Position numbers and translations under genes: made by a program. The notes beneath the pieces were generated by a model. The model was not told the origin of the DNA. It ran no database searches and was given only the letters and a program-made list of their open reading frames with translations. A stretch of 34,145 nucleotides of DNA, from contig JAPLFH010000058.1 of NCBI GenBank assembly GCA_026390815.1, forward strand, positions 1 through 34,145, written 5' to 3'. Positions 25,125 through 32,860 of this stretch are shown piece after piece; positions within the stretch are counted from its first letter, which is position 1; each line of letters opens with the position of its first letter. This DNA is from Ignavibacteriales bacterium. Lineage in GTDB: Bacteria; Bacteroidota; Ignavibacteria; Ignavibacteriales; SURF-24.

Positions 25125-25132
25125 TAAATTTG
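25125..25132 (+). promoter_or_regulatory. TAAATTTG minus-7 box candidate for the metF operon
   Basis: TAAATTTG matches TAnnTTTG exactly and lies 22 bases before the metF ATG in the only sizeable gap (85 bases) ahead of a five-gene run, so it is well placed to drive the whole run. The minus-33 region has no exact TTTG. Confidence 0.42.
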
Positions 25133-25154
25133 TCAGTAAAAAAATTGAAGATAA

Positions 25155-26105
25155 ATGAAAGTAGTAGAACATCTTGCTCGATCAACAAATCCGCTCATCA
25201 GCTTTGAGATTATACCTCCTCAGCGAGGCGGTGATATTAAAGGATTGCTTGGAATTATTGATGCAATTTCAAAATACAATCCTCCATTTATAGACATTAC
25301 AAGTCACGCGGCTGAAGTTATCTATGAAGAAACACCCCAGGGTATTCAGCGAAGGATAAAACGAAAGCGACCGGGTACACTTGGTATTTGTGCCTTGATT
25401 CAAAATAAATATAATATTGATGCCGTGCCGCATATTTTATGTCAGGGTTTTACACGAGAGGAAACAGAAGATTTTTTAATAGAGCTTCTGTACCTTGGGA
25501 TTGATAATGTTCTTGCAATCCGCGGAGATGAGAACAATTATAAAAAACCGCTTCATTCCGGCAGGAGTGCAAACATATATGCAGTTGATTTGGTAAAACA
25601 AATTTCCGCACTTAACAAAGGAAAATATTTAGAGGAAGGTCTGTTGGATGCTAAACCAATGGACTTTTGTATTGGTGTAGGCGGATATCCTGAAAAACAT
25701 TTTGAGTCACCTAATATTAAAATTGATATTAAATTTACCAAAGAAAAAATTGAAGCTGGTGCAGGGTATATTGTTACTCAGATGTTTTATGACAATGGTA
25801 AATTTTTCAAATACCTTGAACTATGCAAAGAGGAAGGAATTAACGCACCGATAATTCCAGGATTAAAAATTATAACATCCAAATCTCAGTTAGTTAATAT
25901 TCCACGCAACTTCTATATTGATATTCCGGAAGATCTTGCTATGGAAGTTAGTAATGCTAAGCCTGAACATGTAATTGAGATTGGTGTAGAATGGGCATAC
26001 AAACAGGTAGAAGAATTATTAAACAGAAAAGTAGCAGGTGTTCATTTTTATATTATGCAGAGCTCCAAACCAATTTTAAAATTGATGGAGAAGTTGAATC
26101 TATAA
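25155..26105 (+). CDS. metF: methylenetetrahydrofolate reductase
   Basis: MetF reduces 5,10-methylene-THF to 5-methyl-THF using FAD, supplying methyl groups for methionine. The 316-residue barrel shows ISFEIIPPQRGG (catalytic Glu28 region in NPLISFEIIPP), PFIDITSHAAE, HILCQGFTREETEDFLIEL, the NVLAIRGDE strand, FCIGVGGYPEKH, and EAGAGYIVTQMFYDN, with PIIPGLKII and GVHFYIM near the end; all are family blocks. It is cytoplasmic. It begins a same-strand run with a Gfo/Idh oxidoreductase (12-base gap), an aldolase, ddl and an ftsB-like gene, with no obvious common pathway. Confidence 0.95.
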   Translation: MKVVEHLARSTNPLISFEIIPPQRGGDIKGLLGIIDAISKYNPPFIDITSHAAEVIYEETPQGIQRRIKRKRPGTLGICALIQNKYNIDAVPHILCQGFTREETEDFLIELLYLGIDNVLAIRGDENNYKKPLHSGRSANIYAVDLVKQISALNKGKYLEEGLLDAKPMDFCIGVGGYPEKHFESPNIKIDIKFTKEKIEAGAGYIVTQMFYDNGKFFKYLELCKEEGINAPIIPGLKIITSKSQLVNIPRNFYIDIPEDLAMEVSNAKPEHVIEIGVEWAYKQVEELLNRKVAGVHFYIMQSSKPILKLMEKLNL

Positions 26106-26117
26106 AATGGAAAACTA

Positions 26118-27122
26118 ATGTTAAATATTCATAAAAGAATTATACGAAGATTAAGATGGGGTGTTGCCGGCTGTGGCAGTTTTACAGAAAATGCTTTCAT
26201 TCCAACTTTGCAATTGATGCCAAAGAGTAAATTGATTTCGCTATACAGTTCAGATATTAACAGAGCTAAGACTTTGGCAGATAAATTTGGAGCGCAATTT
26301 GCGTTTAATAATTATTCTGAATTTCTAAAAAGCGACATAGATTGTGTTTACATTGGAAGTGCTAATATAAATCACTACTACCAGGTTATTGAAGCTGCCA
26401 AATCGGGTAAACATATTCATTGCGAAAAACCTTTGGCAATAAATTTTGAACAAACAAAAGAAATGGTTGAGGTCTGCCAGGCAAATAATGTTTTGTTGTC
26501 GGTTAATTATGTTCACCGCTTTCATCCAATAGTTGTTAAAGCAAAGGAAATAATTGAAAAAGGAATGCTGGGTAAAATTGTTTCAATAAGTGTAAACTTT
26601 AATATGGATTATATGCCCAATGAAAATTTTAGATTCAAAAAAGAATTAAGCGGTGGTGGAGCACTTAGAGATGTCGGCACTCATATGATTGATCTTTTAA
26701 GGTTTTTTGGTGGTGAGATTTTGGAAATCCAGGGAGTTATGGATAACATTATTTATAAAAGTGAAGTAGATGATTTTGCGGCAGCAATAGTTAAATTTGA
26801 AAAAGGCGGGTATGGGCAATTTAACGTTTCCTATAATACAAAGAAGGCGTTTAATAGAGTTGAAATACTTGGCTATAAAGGTTGTATCAGTATAGAAAAT
26901 TTAATTGGTAAAAGAACTTCTCCGTGTAAGCTGATTATAGATTTAAATGGAGAAGGTAAAAAAGCATTCAGGAAAAGAGGAAATAAGTTACTTTATACTT
27001 TACGTGCTATACAAAAATCTTTTTTAAATAATCAACCACTTCCTATTACCGGAAAGGATGGAATGATAAATATGAAATTGATGGAAGAACTTGAGAGAAA
27101 ATGTCTTTACGGAAAGAACTAA
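26118..27122 (+). CDS. Gfo/Idh/MocA family NAD(P)-dependent oxidoreductase
   Basis: This 334-residue dehydrogenase has an N-terminal Rossmann domain (about 12-130) with WGVAGCGSFTENAFIPTL in place of GxGxxG, the YIGSANINHYYQVIEAAKSGKHIHCEKPLA block with the conserved EKP lysine, and the C-terminal alpha/beta domain from about 135 with FRFKKELSGGGALRDVGTHMIDLLRFFGG; the GTHMID histidine is the usual catalytic residue. Members oxidise or reduce sugars, inositols and related compounds; the substrate here is unknown. Its end overlaps the class II aldolase gene by 22 bases, so the two are translated together and may handle a shared sugar intermediate. Confidence 0.9.
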   Translation: MLNIHKRIIRRLRWGVAGCGSFTENAFIPTLQLMPKSKLISLYSSDINRAKTLADKFGAQFAFNNYSEFLKSDIDCVYIGSANINHYYQVIEAAKSGKHIHCEKPLAINFEQTKEMVEVCQANNVLLSVNYVHRFHPIVVKAKEIIEKGMLGKIVSISVNFNMDYMPNENFRFKKELSGGGALRDVGTHMIDLLRFFGGEILEIQGVMDNIIYKSEVDDFAAAIVKFEKGGYGQFNVSYNTKKAFNRVEILGYKGCISIENLIGKRTSPCKLIIDLNGEGKKAFRKRGNKLLYTLRAIQKSFLNNQPLPITGKDGMINMKLMEELERKCLYGKN

Positions 27123-27748
27123 TTGAAGCTTGCCATAAGGTTTATCAACAAGGATTTGTTGCTGCAACAGATGGAAATCTTTCATGCCGAATTTCTAAAA
27201 ACAGATTTCTTATAACTCCATCTGGCAAATCTAAAGGTGAACTTTGCGAAAAAGATTTGCTGGAAATTGATGAGAATGGGAAAATTCTTAAAGGCAGCGG
27301 AAAAGTTTCAACTGAATTTAAACTGCATCTTTTTGTTTACAAAAATAGGGAAGAAGTAAAATCAGTAATCCACTGTCATCCGGTATTTGCAACGGCATTC
27401 GCGGCTTCCGGTTTGGCATTGGATAAACCAGTTTTTCCGGAAGTAATTTTAACTTTAGGAAAAATTCCAATTTGTAAATACGCCACTCCCTCAACCAAAG
27501 CGGTTACTTCTTCAATGGAACCATATATTAAAACAGCTTGGGCAATGCTGCTGGCAAATCACGGAGCAGTTACCCTTGGTAAAAACATCAGAGATGCTTT
27601 TTATAAGATGGAAAAACTGGAGCATACTGCAAAAACTATTTTTGTCGCAAAATTACTGGGGGGAGAAAAAATTCTTTCCAGGAAAAATGTAATTGAGTTA
27701 TACTCTATTGCTGAAAAAGTGTATGGAGCTAAATCAAATATCAAATAA
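27101..27748 (+). CDS. class II aldolase/adducin family protein
   Basis: This 215-residue zinc-dependent aldolase resembles L-fuculose-phosphate aldolase and its relatives. Key residues are visible: GNLSCR at 25-30 and TPSGKSKG at 39-46 bind the phosphate, Glu72 in STEFKLH is the catalytic acid/base, and zinc ligands are His91 and His93 in VIHCHPVFATAF and His154 in LLANHGAV. Members split sugar-1-phosphates or dehydrate methylthioribulose-1-phosphate (MtnB); the sequence alone does not decide. The ATG lies inside the end of the oxidoreductase gene, with GAGAG just before it. ddl follows after 25 bases. Confidence 0.9.
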   Translation: MSLRKELIEACHKVYQQGFVAATDGNLSCRISKNRFLITPSGKSKGELCEKDLLEIDENGKILKGSGKVSTEFKLHLFVYKNREEVKSVIHCHPVFATAFAASGLALDKPVFPEVILTLGKIPICKYATPSTKAVTSSMEPYIKTAWAMLLANHGAVTLGKNIRDAFYKMEKLEHTAKTIFVAKLLGGEKILSRKNVIELYSIAEKVYGAKSNIK

Positions 27749-27773
27749 CATTTATAACAATAACTAAAATTTA

Positions 27774-28781
27774 ATGGATGGAATTAAGAAATTGAAAATT
27801 GCTCTTTTAATAGGAGGAACTTCACCAGAACGAGAAGTATCTAAGTCGTCAGGAAAAAGTATTTATTACTCTCTGAAGGAGTTGGGATATTCAGTAATAT
27901 TAATAGATCCCGCTTATGGTTTGAACCAACCTACAAAAGAGGAAGATTATTTCTCCGAAAAGGATTTTGCAGAGATTACCAATCGCAATTGTGGAATTGC
28001 AATTAATTCTTCGTTGCTGGATGATGTGGATTTAGTTTTTATTGGACTTCATGGTAAATGGGGAGAAGATGGAACAATCCAGGCATTGTTGGAATTGAGA
28101 GGAATTAAATACACTGGAGCCGGTGTACTTGCAAGTGCTTTAGCTATGGATAAAAATGTTTCGAAAATCATGTTTCAGCATTATGATGTTGCTACACCAA
28201 AATGGTTTGTAGTTGAAAAGTGGGATAAGGATTTCCAGGTAGTAATTGAAAAGACTAAAAAGTTTTTTGGCTTCCCCTGTATAATTAAACCAAATGATCA
28301 GGGTTCTACGATTGGTTTAACCTTATGCAGAAGTGAAGAAGAATTACAGCCGGCAGTTGAAATAGCGCGAAAGTTTTCTGATAAGGTTTTGATTGAGGAG
28401 TATATACCCGGAAAAGAAATTGAAGTTGGAATTCTTGATAATGAAGCTCTTCCGGTTCTTGAAATTAAACCAAAGCATGATCTTTACGATTATGAATGCA
28501 AATACACAAGTGGCATGAGCGAATATATTGTTCCTGCCCAAATTCCTATTGCCATAGCCCGGCATCTTCAACATCAAGCACTGCTTGCCTTCCAATCAGT
28601 AGGTGGAAAAAGTTATGGTAGAATTGATTTTAGAATGACGAATGAATTTAAAACCTATTGCCTTGAAGTAAACACTTTGCCTGGAATGACTAACACAAGT
28701 CTTGTTCCCAAAATGGCAAAAGCTGCGGGAATAAGTTTTGGCGATTTATTAGAAAGAATTATTCAACTGGCAATAAAATGA
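27774..28781 (+). CDS. ddl: D-alanine--D-alanine ligase
   Basis: Ddl joins two D-alanines with ATP to make the dipeptide end of peptidoglycan precursors. The 335-residue ATP-grasp enzyme has LIGGTSPEREVSKSSGKSI at the start, FIGLHGKWGEDGTIQALLEL, GIKYTGAGVLASALAMDK, the ATP-binding lysine in PCIIKPNDQGSTIGLTL, EEYIPGKEIEVGIL, and the C-terminal YGRIDFRM...CLEVNTLPGMTNTSLVPKMA that binds metal and substrate. It is cytoplasmic. Its stop overlaps the ATG of the ftsB-like gene (ATGA), linking cell-wall precursor synthesis to division. Confidence 0.96.
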   Translation: MDGIKKLKIALLIGGTSPEREVSKSSGKSIYYSLKELGYSVILIDPAYGLNQPTKEEDYFSEKDFAEITNRNCGIAINSSLLDDVDLVFIGLHGKWGEDGTIQALLELRGIKYTGAGVLASALAMDKNVSKIMFQHYDVATPKWFVVEKWDKDFQVVIEKTKKFFGFPCIIKPNDQGSTIGLTLCRSEEELQPAVEIARKFSDKVLIEEYIPGKEIEVGILDNEALPVLEIKPKHDLYDYECKYTSGMSEYIVPAQIPIAIARHLQHQALLAFQSVGGKSYGRIDFRMTNEFKTYCLEVNTLPGMTNTSLVPKMAKAAGISFGDLLERIIQLAIK

Positions 28782-29071
28782 AAAACGCCGGAAAAAAAAG
28801 TAAAATAAAATATTTTATTTACTTTCTAATCTTCATTGCTGTGATTTCATTCTTTTTATTCAACCGGTTTGGCATATTAAAATATGTTGATTTGGTTAAT
28901 CAAAAGAATAAATTAAATGACCAGATCAAGCAAGTGGAAAATGAGAATAAAAATCTCCGGAATGAAATTGATTCTTTAAAATCAGTTGATTCCAAAATTG
29001 AGAAAGTTGCCCGGGAAAAATATCACATGAAAGCAAAGGGTGAAAAAGTCATAAGGGTGGAAGCAAAGTAA
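28778..29071 (+). CDS. FtsB/DivIC-like septum formation protein
   Basis: This 97-residue bitopic membrane protein has a basic N-terminus, one membrane helix (about 12-30), then a leucine-zipper-like coiled coil (about 36-72: LVNQKNKLNDQIKQVENEN and onward) and the family tail KVAREKYHMKAKGEKVIRV, which resembles the conserved end of FtsB/DivIC. Such proteins bridge FtsL and FtsQ in the divisome. The start overlaps the ddl stop as ATGA. Whether it is the FtsB or the DivIC form cannot be told from the sequence alone, so no symbol is given. Confidence 0.88.
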   Translation: MKNAGKKSKIKYFIYFLIFIAVISFFLFNRFGILKYVDLVNQKNKLNDQIKQVENENKNLRNEIDSLKSVDSKIEKVAREKYHMKAKGEKVIRVEAK

Positions 29072-29157
29072 GTACTTTGCACAATACAGCAAAATCGAAT
29101 AAAATTTATAACAGAATACTTCATCATCATTTGTAAATAAAAATTATTTTAAAGTTG

Positions 29158-30456
29158 ATGCTAAGCGAGAAAATAAAAATATCATCGGTTCCTTTAGCTG
29201 AAAGAGTCAGACCAATTGACCTGAATGAATTTCAAGGACAGACAGCATTGCTTGGAACGGGAAAACCGATTCGATTAATGATAGAGAATGATAATCTAAG
29301 TTCGTTTATTCTTTGGGGTCCTCCGGGTAGTGGAAAAACTACAATAGCAAGAATTATAGCTCAGAAAACCAAATCAGAATTTTATAAAATCAACGCTGTT
29401 TCATCAGGTGTTAAAGACCTTAGAGAAATAATTATTAAAGCTGAACAGAATAAACTTTATAACAAAAGAACAATTTTATTTATTGATGAAATCCATCGTT
29501 TTAATAAAGCACAACAGGATGCACTTTTGTCAGCAGTTGAATCTGGATTAATCATTCTTATTGGCGCCACTACAGAAAATCCTTCATTTGAAGTTATTCC
29601 AGCTTTAAGATCGAGATGCCGCGTTTTTGTTTTAGATGAACTTTCGAAATCTGATTTGGAAAATATTTTAGACAATGCATTATTGAAGGATGAATTTCTT
29701 TCTGTAAGAAAGGTGGAAAAGATCGATAAAGATTTTTTAATTTTTGCTTCCGGCGGAGATGCCAGAATTCTTCTTAATATTTTAGAAGCTGCTTATATAC
29801 AGGAATCTAATTCTGAAGTAATAAATCTTTCCAAAATTGTAATTGAAAATGTACTGCAGAGAAAGAATATTTTATATGATAAAGCTGGTGAAGAACATTA
29901 TAATGTCATTTCAGCATTCATTAAGAGCCTTAGAGGCAGCGATCCTGATGCATCCTTGTATTGGATGGCAAGAATGCTTGAAGGCGGGGAAGACCCTTTA
30001 TTCATTGCAAGGAGAATGGTAATTTTTGCCTCCGAAGATGTTGGTAACGCATCACCAAATGCATTGCTTCTTGCCGAAGCTGCCTTTAGCGCCGTTGATA
30101 AAATTGGGATGCCGGAAGGAAGAATTATTCTTGCTCAGTGTGTTACATATTTAGCATCATGTCCAAAAAGTAATTCTTCGTATATGGGGATTGAAAGTGC
30201 ACTATCCGATGTAAGGAATAAAGAGCTTTTTGCGGTTCCTCTTCATTTAAGAAATGCACCAACCAAACTTATGAAAGAGCTTGGTTATGGAAAAGAGTAT
30301 AAATATCCTCATAGTTTTGATAATCATTTTGTAGAAGTAAATTATCTTCCAGACGAATTAAAAAATGCTCAATATTATTTTCCCTCTGAAAACGGGCAGG
30401 AAAAATCCCTGAAAGAAAGATTGAAAAGTCTTTGGAAGAATCGGAAAAAATATTGA
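29158..30456 (+). CDS. rarA: replication-associated recombination protein A (RarA/MgsA/WRNIP1)
   Basis: RarA is a tetrameric AAA+ ATPase that acts at stalled replication forks and resembles the clamp-loader family. The product has 432 residues from the ATG at 29158; a TTG directly before it is less likely. Opening block PLAERVRPIDLNEFQGQ, Walker A GPPGSGKT at about 54-61, Walker [19 protein letters not shown], sensor 1 LIGATTENPSFEV, and SRCRVFVL are present, and the C-terminal tetramerisation part has IKSLRGSDPDASLYWMARMLEGGEDP and HLRNAPTKLMKELGYGK. Its stop TGA (30454-30456) abuts the dprA stop on the other strand, within a shared TGATCA. Confidence 0.95.
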   Translation: MLSEKIKISSVPLAERVRPIDLNEFQGQTALLGTGKPIRLMIENDNLSSFILWGPPGSGKTTIARIIAQKTKSEFYKINAVSSGVKDLREIIIKAEQNKLYNKRTILFIDEIHRFNKAQQDALLSAVESGLIILIGATTENPSFEVIPALRSRCRVFVLDELSKSDLENILDNALLKDEFLSVRKVEKIDKDFLIFASGGDARILLNILEAAYIQESNSEVINLSKIVIENVLQRKNILYDKAGEEHYNVISAFIKSLRGSDPDASLYWMARMLEGGEDPLFIARRMVIFASEDVGNASPNALLLAEAAFSAVDKIGMPEGRIILAQCVTYLASCPKSNSSYMGIESALSDVRNKELFAVPLHLRNAPTKLMKELGYGKEYKYPHSFDNHFVEVNYLPDELKNAQYYFPSENGQEKSLKERLKSLWKNRKKY

Positions 30457-31575
30457 TCAGATTAGAGCAAACATTTTGCCGGGCAATTGTGTAACTAACC
30501 CCTTAAATTCCAGTGAAAGTAAATGAACAAGACAATCCGAAGTTGACATTGAAGTCAATTCTGAAATTTTATCTATTTGGATTGGAGTATTTGTTAGATT
30601 AGAAATAATTTTATCTTCAAAAATTGATAACTCGATGCTTGGTTTTGGAATATTCTTTCCAATAACTGGTTTTAATTTTAACTCTAACTCTTGTAAAATA
30701 TCTTCTGGATTTAAAACAAGTTTAGCTTCACCTTTTTGAATAAGAAGATTTGTTCCTTCGCTTTGTTTAACATCAATATTGCCTGGAATAGCAAATACTT
30801 CTCTGTTCTGATCAAGTGCAAAAGAAGCTGTTTGCATTGCCCCGCCATTCAATGCGGTTTCAATAACTAAAGTACCTAAAGTTAAACCGGAAATTATACG
30901 GTTTCGTTTTGGAAAATTTTGTGCATCGGGTTTTGTTCCTAAAGGATATTCAGAAATTATTAATCCCTTTTCAGAAATTTCATCAAACAATTTTTTATTT
31001 TCGGGTGGATATATGACGTCCAAACCAGTACCCAGTATTGCGATTGTTCGTCCATTAATCCTTAGAGTTGATTTATGTGCAATAGAATCAATTCCACGAG
31101 CCAAGCCACTAACTATTGGGATATTTTGTTTTGCAAATTCGGATGAGAATCTTTCTGCCTGATTCTTACCATAAGCTGTTGGAGTTCTTGTTCCAACTAT
31201 TGAAAGAGCAAATTTATCAAATTCTGAATATTTCCCTTTTATGTATAAAATTAATGGCGGATCGTAAATTTTTTTTAATAATTCCGGGTATTCGGTATCC
31301 CAAACAGTAAGTACACTTCCACCAATTTTTAAAAGCTGATCATATTCTTTTTCTAAATTAATTTGAAGTTTATTTTTTGTTAACCTGATATTCGAAATTC
31401 TTGTAGCAAGAATTTTGTCGATTCCTTCAGCTTGGATTAAAGAAGTTGTGCTTGAGTTTAGAATTTTTTCAAGAGATTTAAATTTTGAAAGTAAGTTGCG
31501 AAGTTTAAGAGGACCTATTCCCTCAACACTTAATAATAAGCGAAGATTTACAAATCGATCAAAACTAATTCTCAT
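30457..31575 (-). CDS. dprA: DNA-processing protein DprA (Smf)
   Basis: DprA binds incoming single-stranded DNA during natural transformation and loads RecA. The 372-residue protein has an N-terminal helix-hairpin-helix-like part (about 10-70, VEGIGPLKLRNLLSKF), the Rossmann core (about 85-290) with SIVGTRTPTAYG at 126-136, IVSGLARGIDSIAHKSTL, AILGTGLDVIYPPEN, and FPKRNRIISGL, and a C-terminal winged helix (about 310-372) ending LTQLPGKMFAL. It is complete, so some DNA-uptake ability is plausible, although no competence pilus genes lie here. No clear Shine-Dalgarno site precedes the ATG; TAATTTTAATTAAAATTA does. Confidence 0.94.
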   Translation of the reverse strand: MRISFDRFVNLRLLLSVEGIGPLKLRNLLSKFKSLEKILNSSTTSLIQAEGIDKILATRISNIRLTKNKLQINLEKEYDQLLKIGGSVLTVWDTEYPELLKKIYDPPLILYIKGKYSEFDKFALSIVGTRTPTAYGKNQAERFSSEFAKQNIPIVSGLARGIDSIAHKSTLRINGRTIAILGTGLDVIYPPENKKLFDEISEKGLIISEYPLGTKPDAQNFPKRNRIISGLTLGTLVIETALNGGAMQTASFALDQNREVFAIPGNIDVKQSEGTNLLIQKGEAKLVLNPEDILQELELKLKPVIGKNIPKPSIELSIFEDKIISNLTNTPIQIDKISELTSMSTSDCLVHLLSLEFKGLVTQLPGKMFALI

Positions 31576-31647
31576 TAATTTTAATTAAAATTACCTAATT
31601 ACAATTTCTTGTTAAAATGCAATTAAAGATGAAAATTTTGGAAAAGT

Positions 31648-31914
31648 TCAGTTTACTGATTTTTTATTATCTTGTCTTTTCCTATAAAATATTGAAGTTG
31701 GAATAATTAAAAAATAGCTAATAATTAATGTAATGGGTGATACTATCAATGCAATAGGACTGTCCCAAGTACCAACAGACATTAAATAAAAGCCTATTAT
31801 CAGTAAAACAATTCCAATCAACAAAAAATAGTAATTTCCTTTATCCCAATAGATAGTAAATGGAGATGAGGAAATAAATTTTTGTGGTTTACTTATCTTT
31901 TTAGATTTTGCCAT
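31648..31914 (-). CDS. small DUF3098-like membrane protein
   Basis: This 88-residue protein has a Lys-rich N-terminus and two hydrophobic helices, about 29-48 (NYYFLLIGIVLLIIGFYLMS) and 57-77, with a short Lys/Arg-rich tail. The pattern, including GNYYFLLIGIVLLIIGFYLM, a short glycine/tryptophan linker, then a second helix, resembles DUF3098, a family known mainly from Bacteroidota and relatives. The function is unknown. The ATG at 31914 (MAKSKK) is preferred to a TTG four codons earlier. It follows a structured RNA and terminator that separate it from the 82-residue gene, so it probably has its own promoter in the AT-rich gap. Confidence 0.7.
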   Translation of the reverse strand: MAKSKKISKPQKFISSSPFTIYWDKGNYYFLLIGIVLLIIGFYLMSVGTWDSPIALIVSPITLIISYFLIIPTSIFYRKRQDNKKSVN

Positions 31915-31931
31915 ATTTAATCTCAAATATT

Positions 31932-31968
31932 AAAATTTAAAAGCCCAGTGTTGGGGGGGACACTGGGC
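31932..31968 (-). terminator. strong intrinsic terminator
   Basis: On the minus strand GCCCAGTGT and ACACTGGGC (31960-31968 and 31943-31951) form a perfect nine-base GC-rich stem with an eight-base C-rich loop, immediately followed by TTTTAAATTTT. It ends transcription of the 82-residue gene before the DUF3098-like gene. There is no T-run on the plus strand side. Confidence 0.82.
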
Positions 31969-31969
31969 C

Positions 31970-32013
31970 GACTCCATAATTGCCAAATTCTGGGGAGTGA
32001 ACTTGGCGGAGCC
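31970..32013 (-). ncRNA. structured 3' RNA element before the terminator
   Basis: In minus-strand RNA, GGCUCC (32008-32013) pairs with GGAGUC (31970-31975), using one G-U wobble that would be an A-C mismatch on the other strand. Directly inside, GCCAA (32003-32007) pairs with UUGGC (31982-31986), with a six-base bulge AAUUAU on one side and a 16-base loop. The stop codon of the 82-residue gene lies five bases before it and the terminator hairpin starts one base after it. It may be a plain 3' structure, an sRNA from the 3' end, or a leader element for the next gene. Confidence 0.45.
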
Positions 32014-32018
32014 AAAAA

Positions 32019-32267
32019 TCATTTATGAATTTGATATACAATTTTTCGTATAGTATCAAACTGTAAATAAGGATATTCATCCCTTAATGCATCAATTGCA
32101 TCGCTGGCACTAAGTTTAGAAGCTCTTAACTCCTTAAACTTATTTCTGATTTGATAATCTCTAACTGATTTTTCATCAATTAGCCCTTTGCTACTTAATA
32201 ATTCAAAAATTTCATCACTAATTAAGTCACTCAAGGGATTTTCAATCCTGGATTTTAATGTTTTCAT
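32019..32267 (-). CDS. small helical protein of unknown function, possibly HTH, 82 aa
   Basis: I do not recognise a named family. The protein is short, soluble and helical. Residues about 40-80 (NKFKELRASKLSASDAI, then LRDEYPYLQFDTIRKIVYQ) have the spacing of a helix-turn-helix, with a turn after LSASDAI and a likely recognition helix FDTIRKIVY. Gene quality is good: GGGAAGGTTAT before the ATG is a strong ribosome-binding site, and a structured RNA and intrinsic terminator follow the stop within a few bases. A small DNA-binding regulator is possible but only inferred. It lies divergent from the rRNA operon, with about 590 bases between. Confidence 0.75.
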   Translation of the reverse strand: MKTLKSRIENPLSDLISDEIFELLSSKGLIDEKSVRDYQIRNKFKELRASKLSASDAIDALRDEYPYLQFDTIRKIVYQIHK

Positions 32268-32551
32268 ATAACCTTCCCTTCCTACTTTGTTAAACAGATT
32301 AACTATTCAATACAAATCGTATCAAAAATCTATAAAACCTCACCATTTAAAACAATAAAACCTAAAAATAGTTCCGGAAAAAAATACTTGAAAACATTAT
32401 TATTACATTGAAAAATACAAATAATAATCTCTAAATGTCAAATAAAATTTGTCTACTGTAAGATTAATTTATTATAAATATACTCCAAAAAAAAAAATAT
32501 GGCAGACACTGAACAACACCTATCAGAATTGTAAACACTTCAGTAAAAAAT

Positions 32552-32689
32552 TATTTCTAGAAACTTTTGAAAAATTAATAATTAGTTGAGCGGCACTCCC
32601 ACTAAAGTGTGAATCTAAAATAAATTCAATGGATTCCTGCTTTCGTAGGAATGACAAATTAAATTTTCCAGAAGTTTCTTCTAGAAATA
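32552..32689. repeat. MITE-like 138-base element with inverted ends
   Basis: The left arm 32552-32576 (TATTTCTAGAA then ACTTTTGAAAAATT) matches the reverse complement of the right arm 32662-32689 (TATTTCTAGAA, GAA, ACTTCTGGAAAATT) apart from a three-base insertion and two mismatches. Each arm contains the palindrome TTCTAGAA. The interior is non-coding and holds a second palindrome. This is the structure of a small non-autonomous element or a large stem-loop. Confidence 0.5.
32633..32652. repeat. dRS3-like palindrome
   Basis: ATTCCT-GCTTTCGT-AGGAAT has six-base perfect arms and an eight-base spacer, followed by GACA. It has the form of the widespread ATTCCnnnnnnnnnnGGAAT genomic repeats, such as Neisseria dRS3. 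It sits inside the 138-base inverted-repeat element. Confidence 0.6.
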
Positions 32690-32722
32690 GAATAATTATT
32701 TTATCTTTTTTGCTACAATCAC

Positions 32723-32751
32723 TTGACTTTTATGAATCATTGCATTATTTT
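32723..32751 (+). promoter_or_regulatory. rRNA promoter candidate
   Basis: TTGACT (32723-32728) and TATTTT (32746-32751) are 17 bases apart, about 110 bases before the 16S gene. The spacing is ideal for a housekeeping promoter, although the minus-10 box is imperfect. Confidence 0.45.
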
Positions 32752-32771
32752 TTAAGTCCAATTTTTATGGA

Positions 32772-32784
32772 TGTTCTTTGAAAA
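32772..32784 (+). promoter_or_regulatory. boxA-like antitermination site in the rRNA leader
   Basis: TGTTCTTTGAAAA resembles the TGCTCTTTGAAAA boxA found in rRNA leaders, where NusB/NusE bind to prevent premature termination. It lies between the promoter candidate and the 16S gene, as expected. Confidence 0.6.
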
Positions 32785-32860
32785 AGTGAGTGTAAAAAAC
32801 CTGTCAGTAATGGTTTCAATTGAATTATATCTCTGTTGATTACAAAATTTTAAATAATTT

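Larger units (their letters stand above)
32268..32860. other. 593-base stretch between the 82-residue gene and 16S rRNA
   Basis: No coding frame is credible here. It contains a long AT-rich segment (32268-32550), a nested inverted repeat (32552-32689) enclosing a dRS3-like palindrome, a promoter candidate (32723-32751), a boxA-like site (32772-32784) and the remaining rRNA leader to 32860. No tRNA is visible. Confidence 0.6.

Noticed and set aside
30454-30459. TGATCA shared by the rarA and dprA stop codons as a regulatory site
   Set aside because: A six-base palindrome at abutting stops is easily chance; no longer dyad surrounds it.
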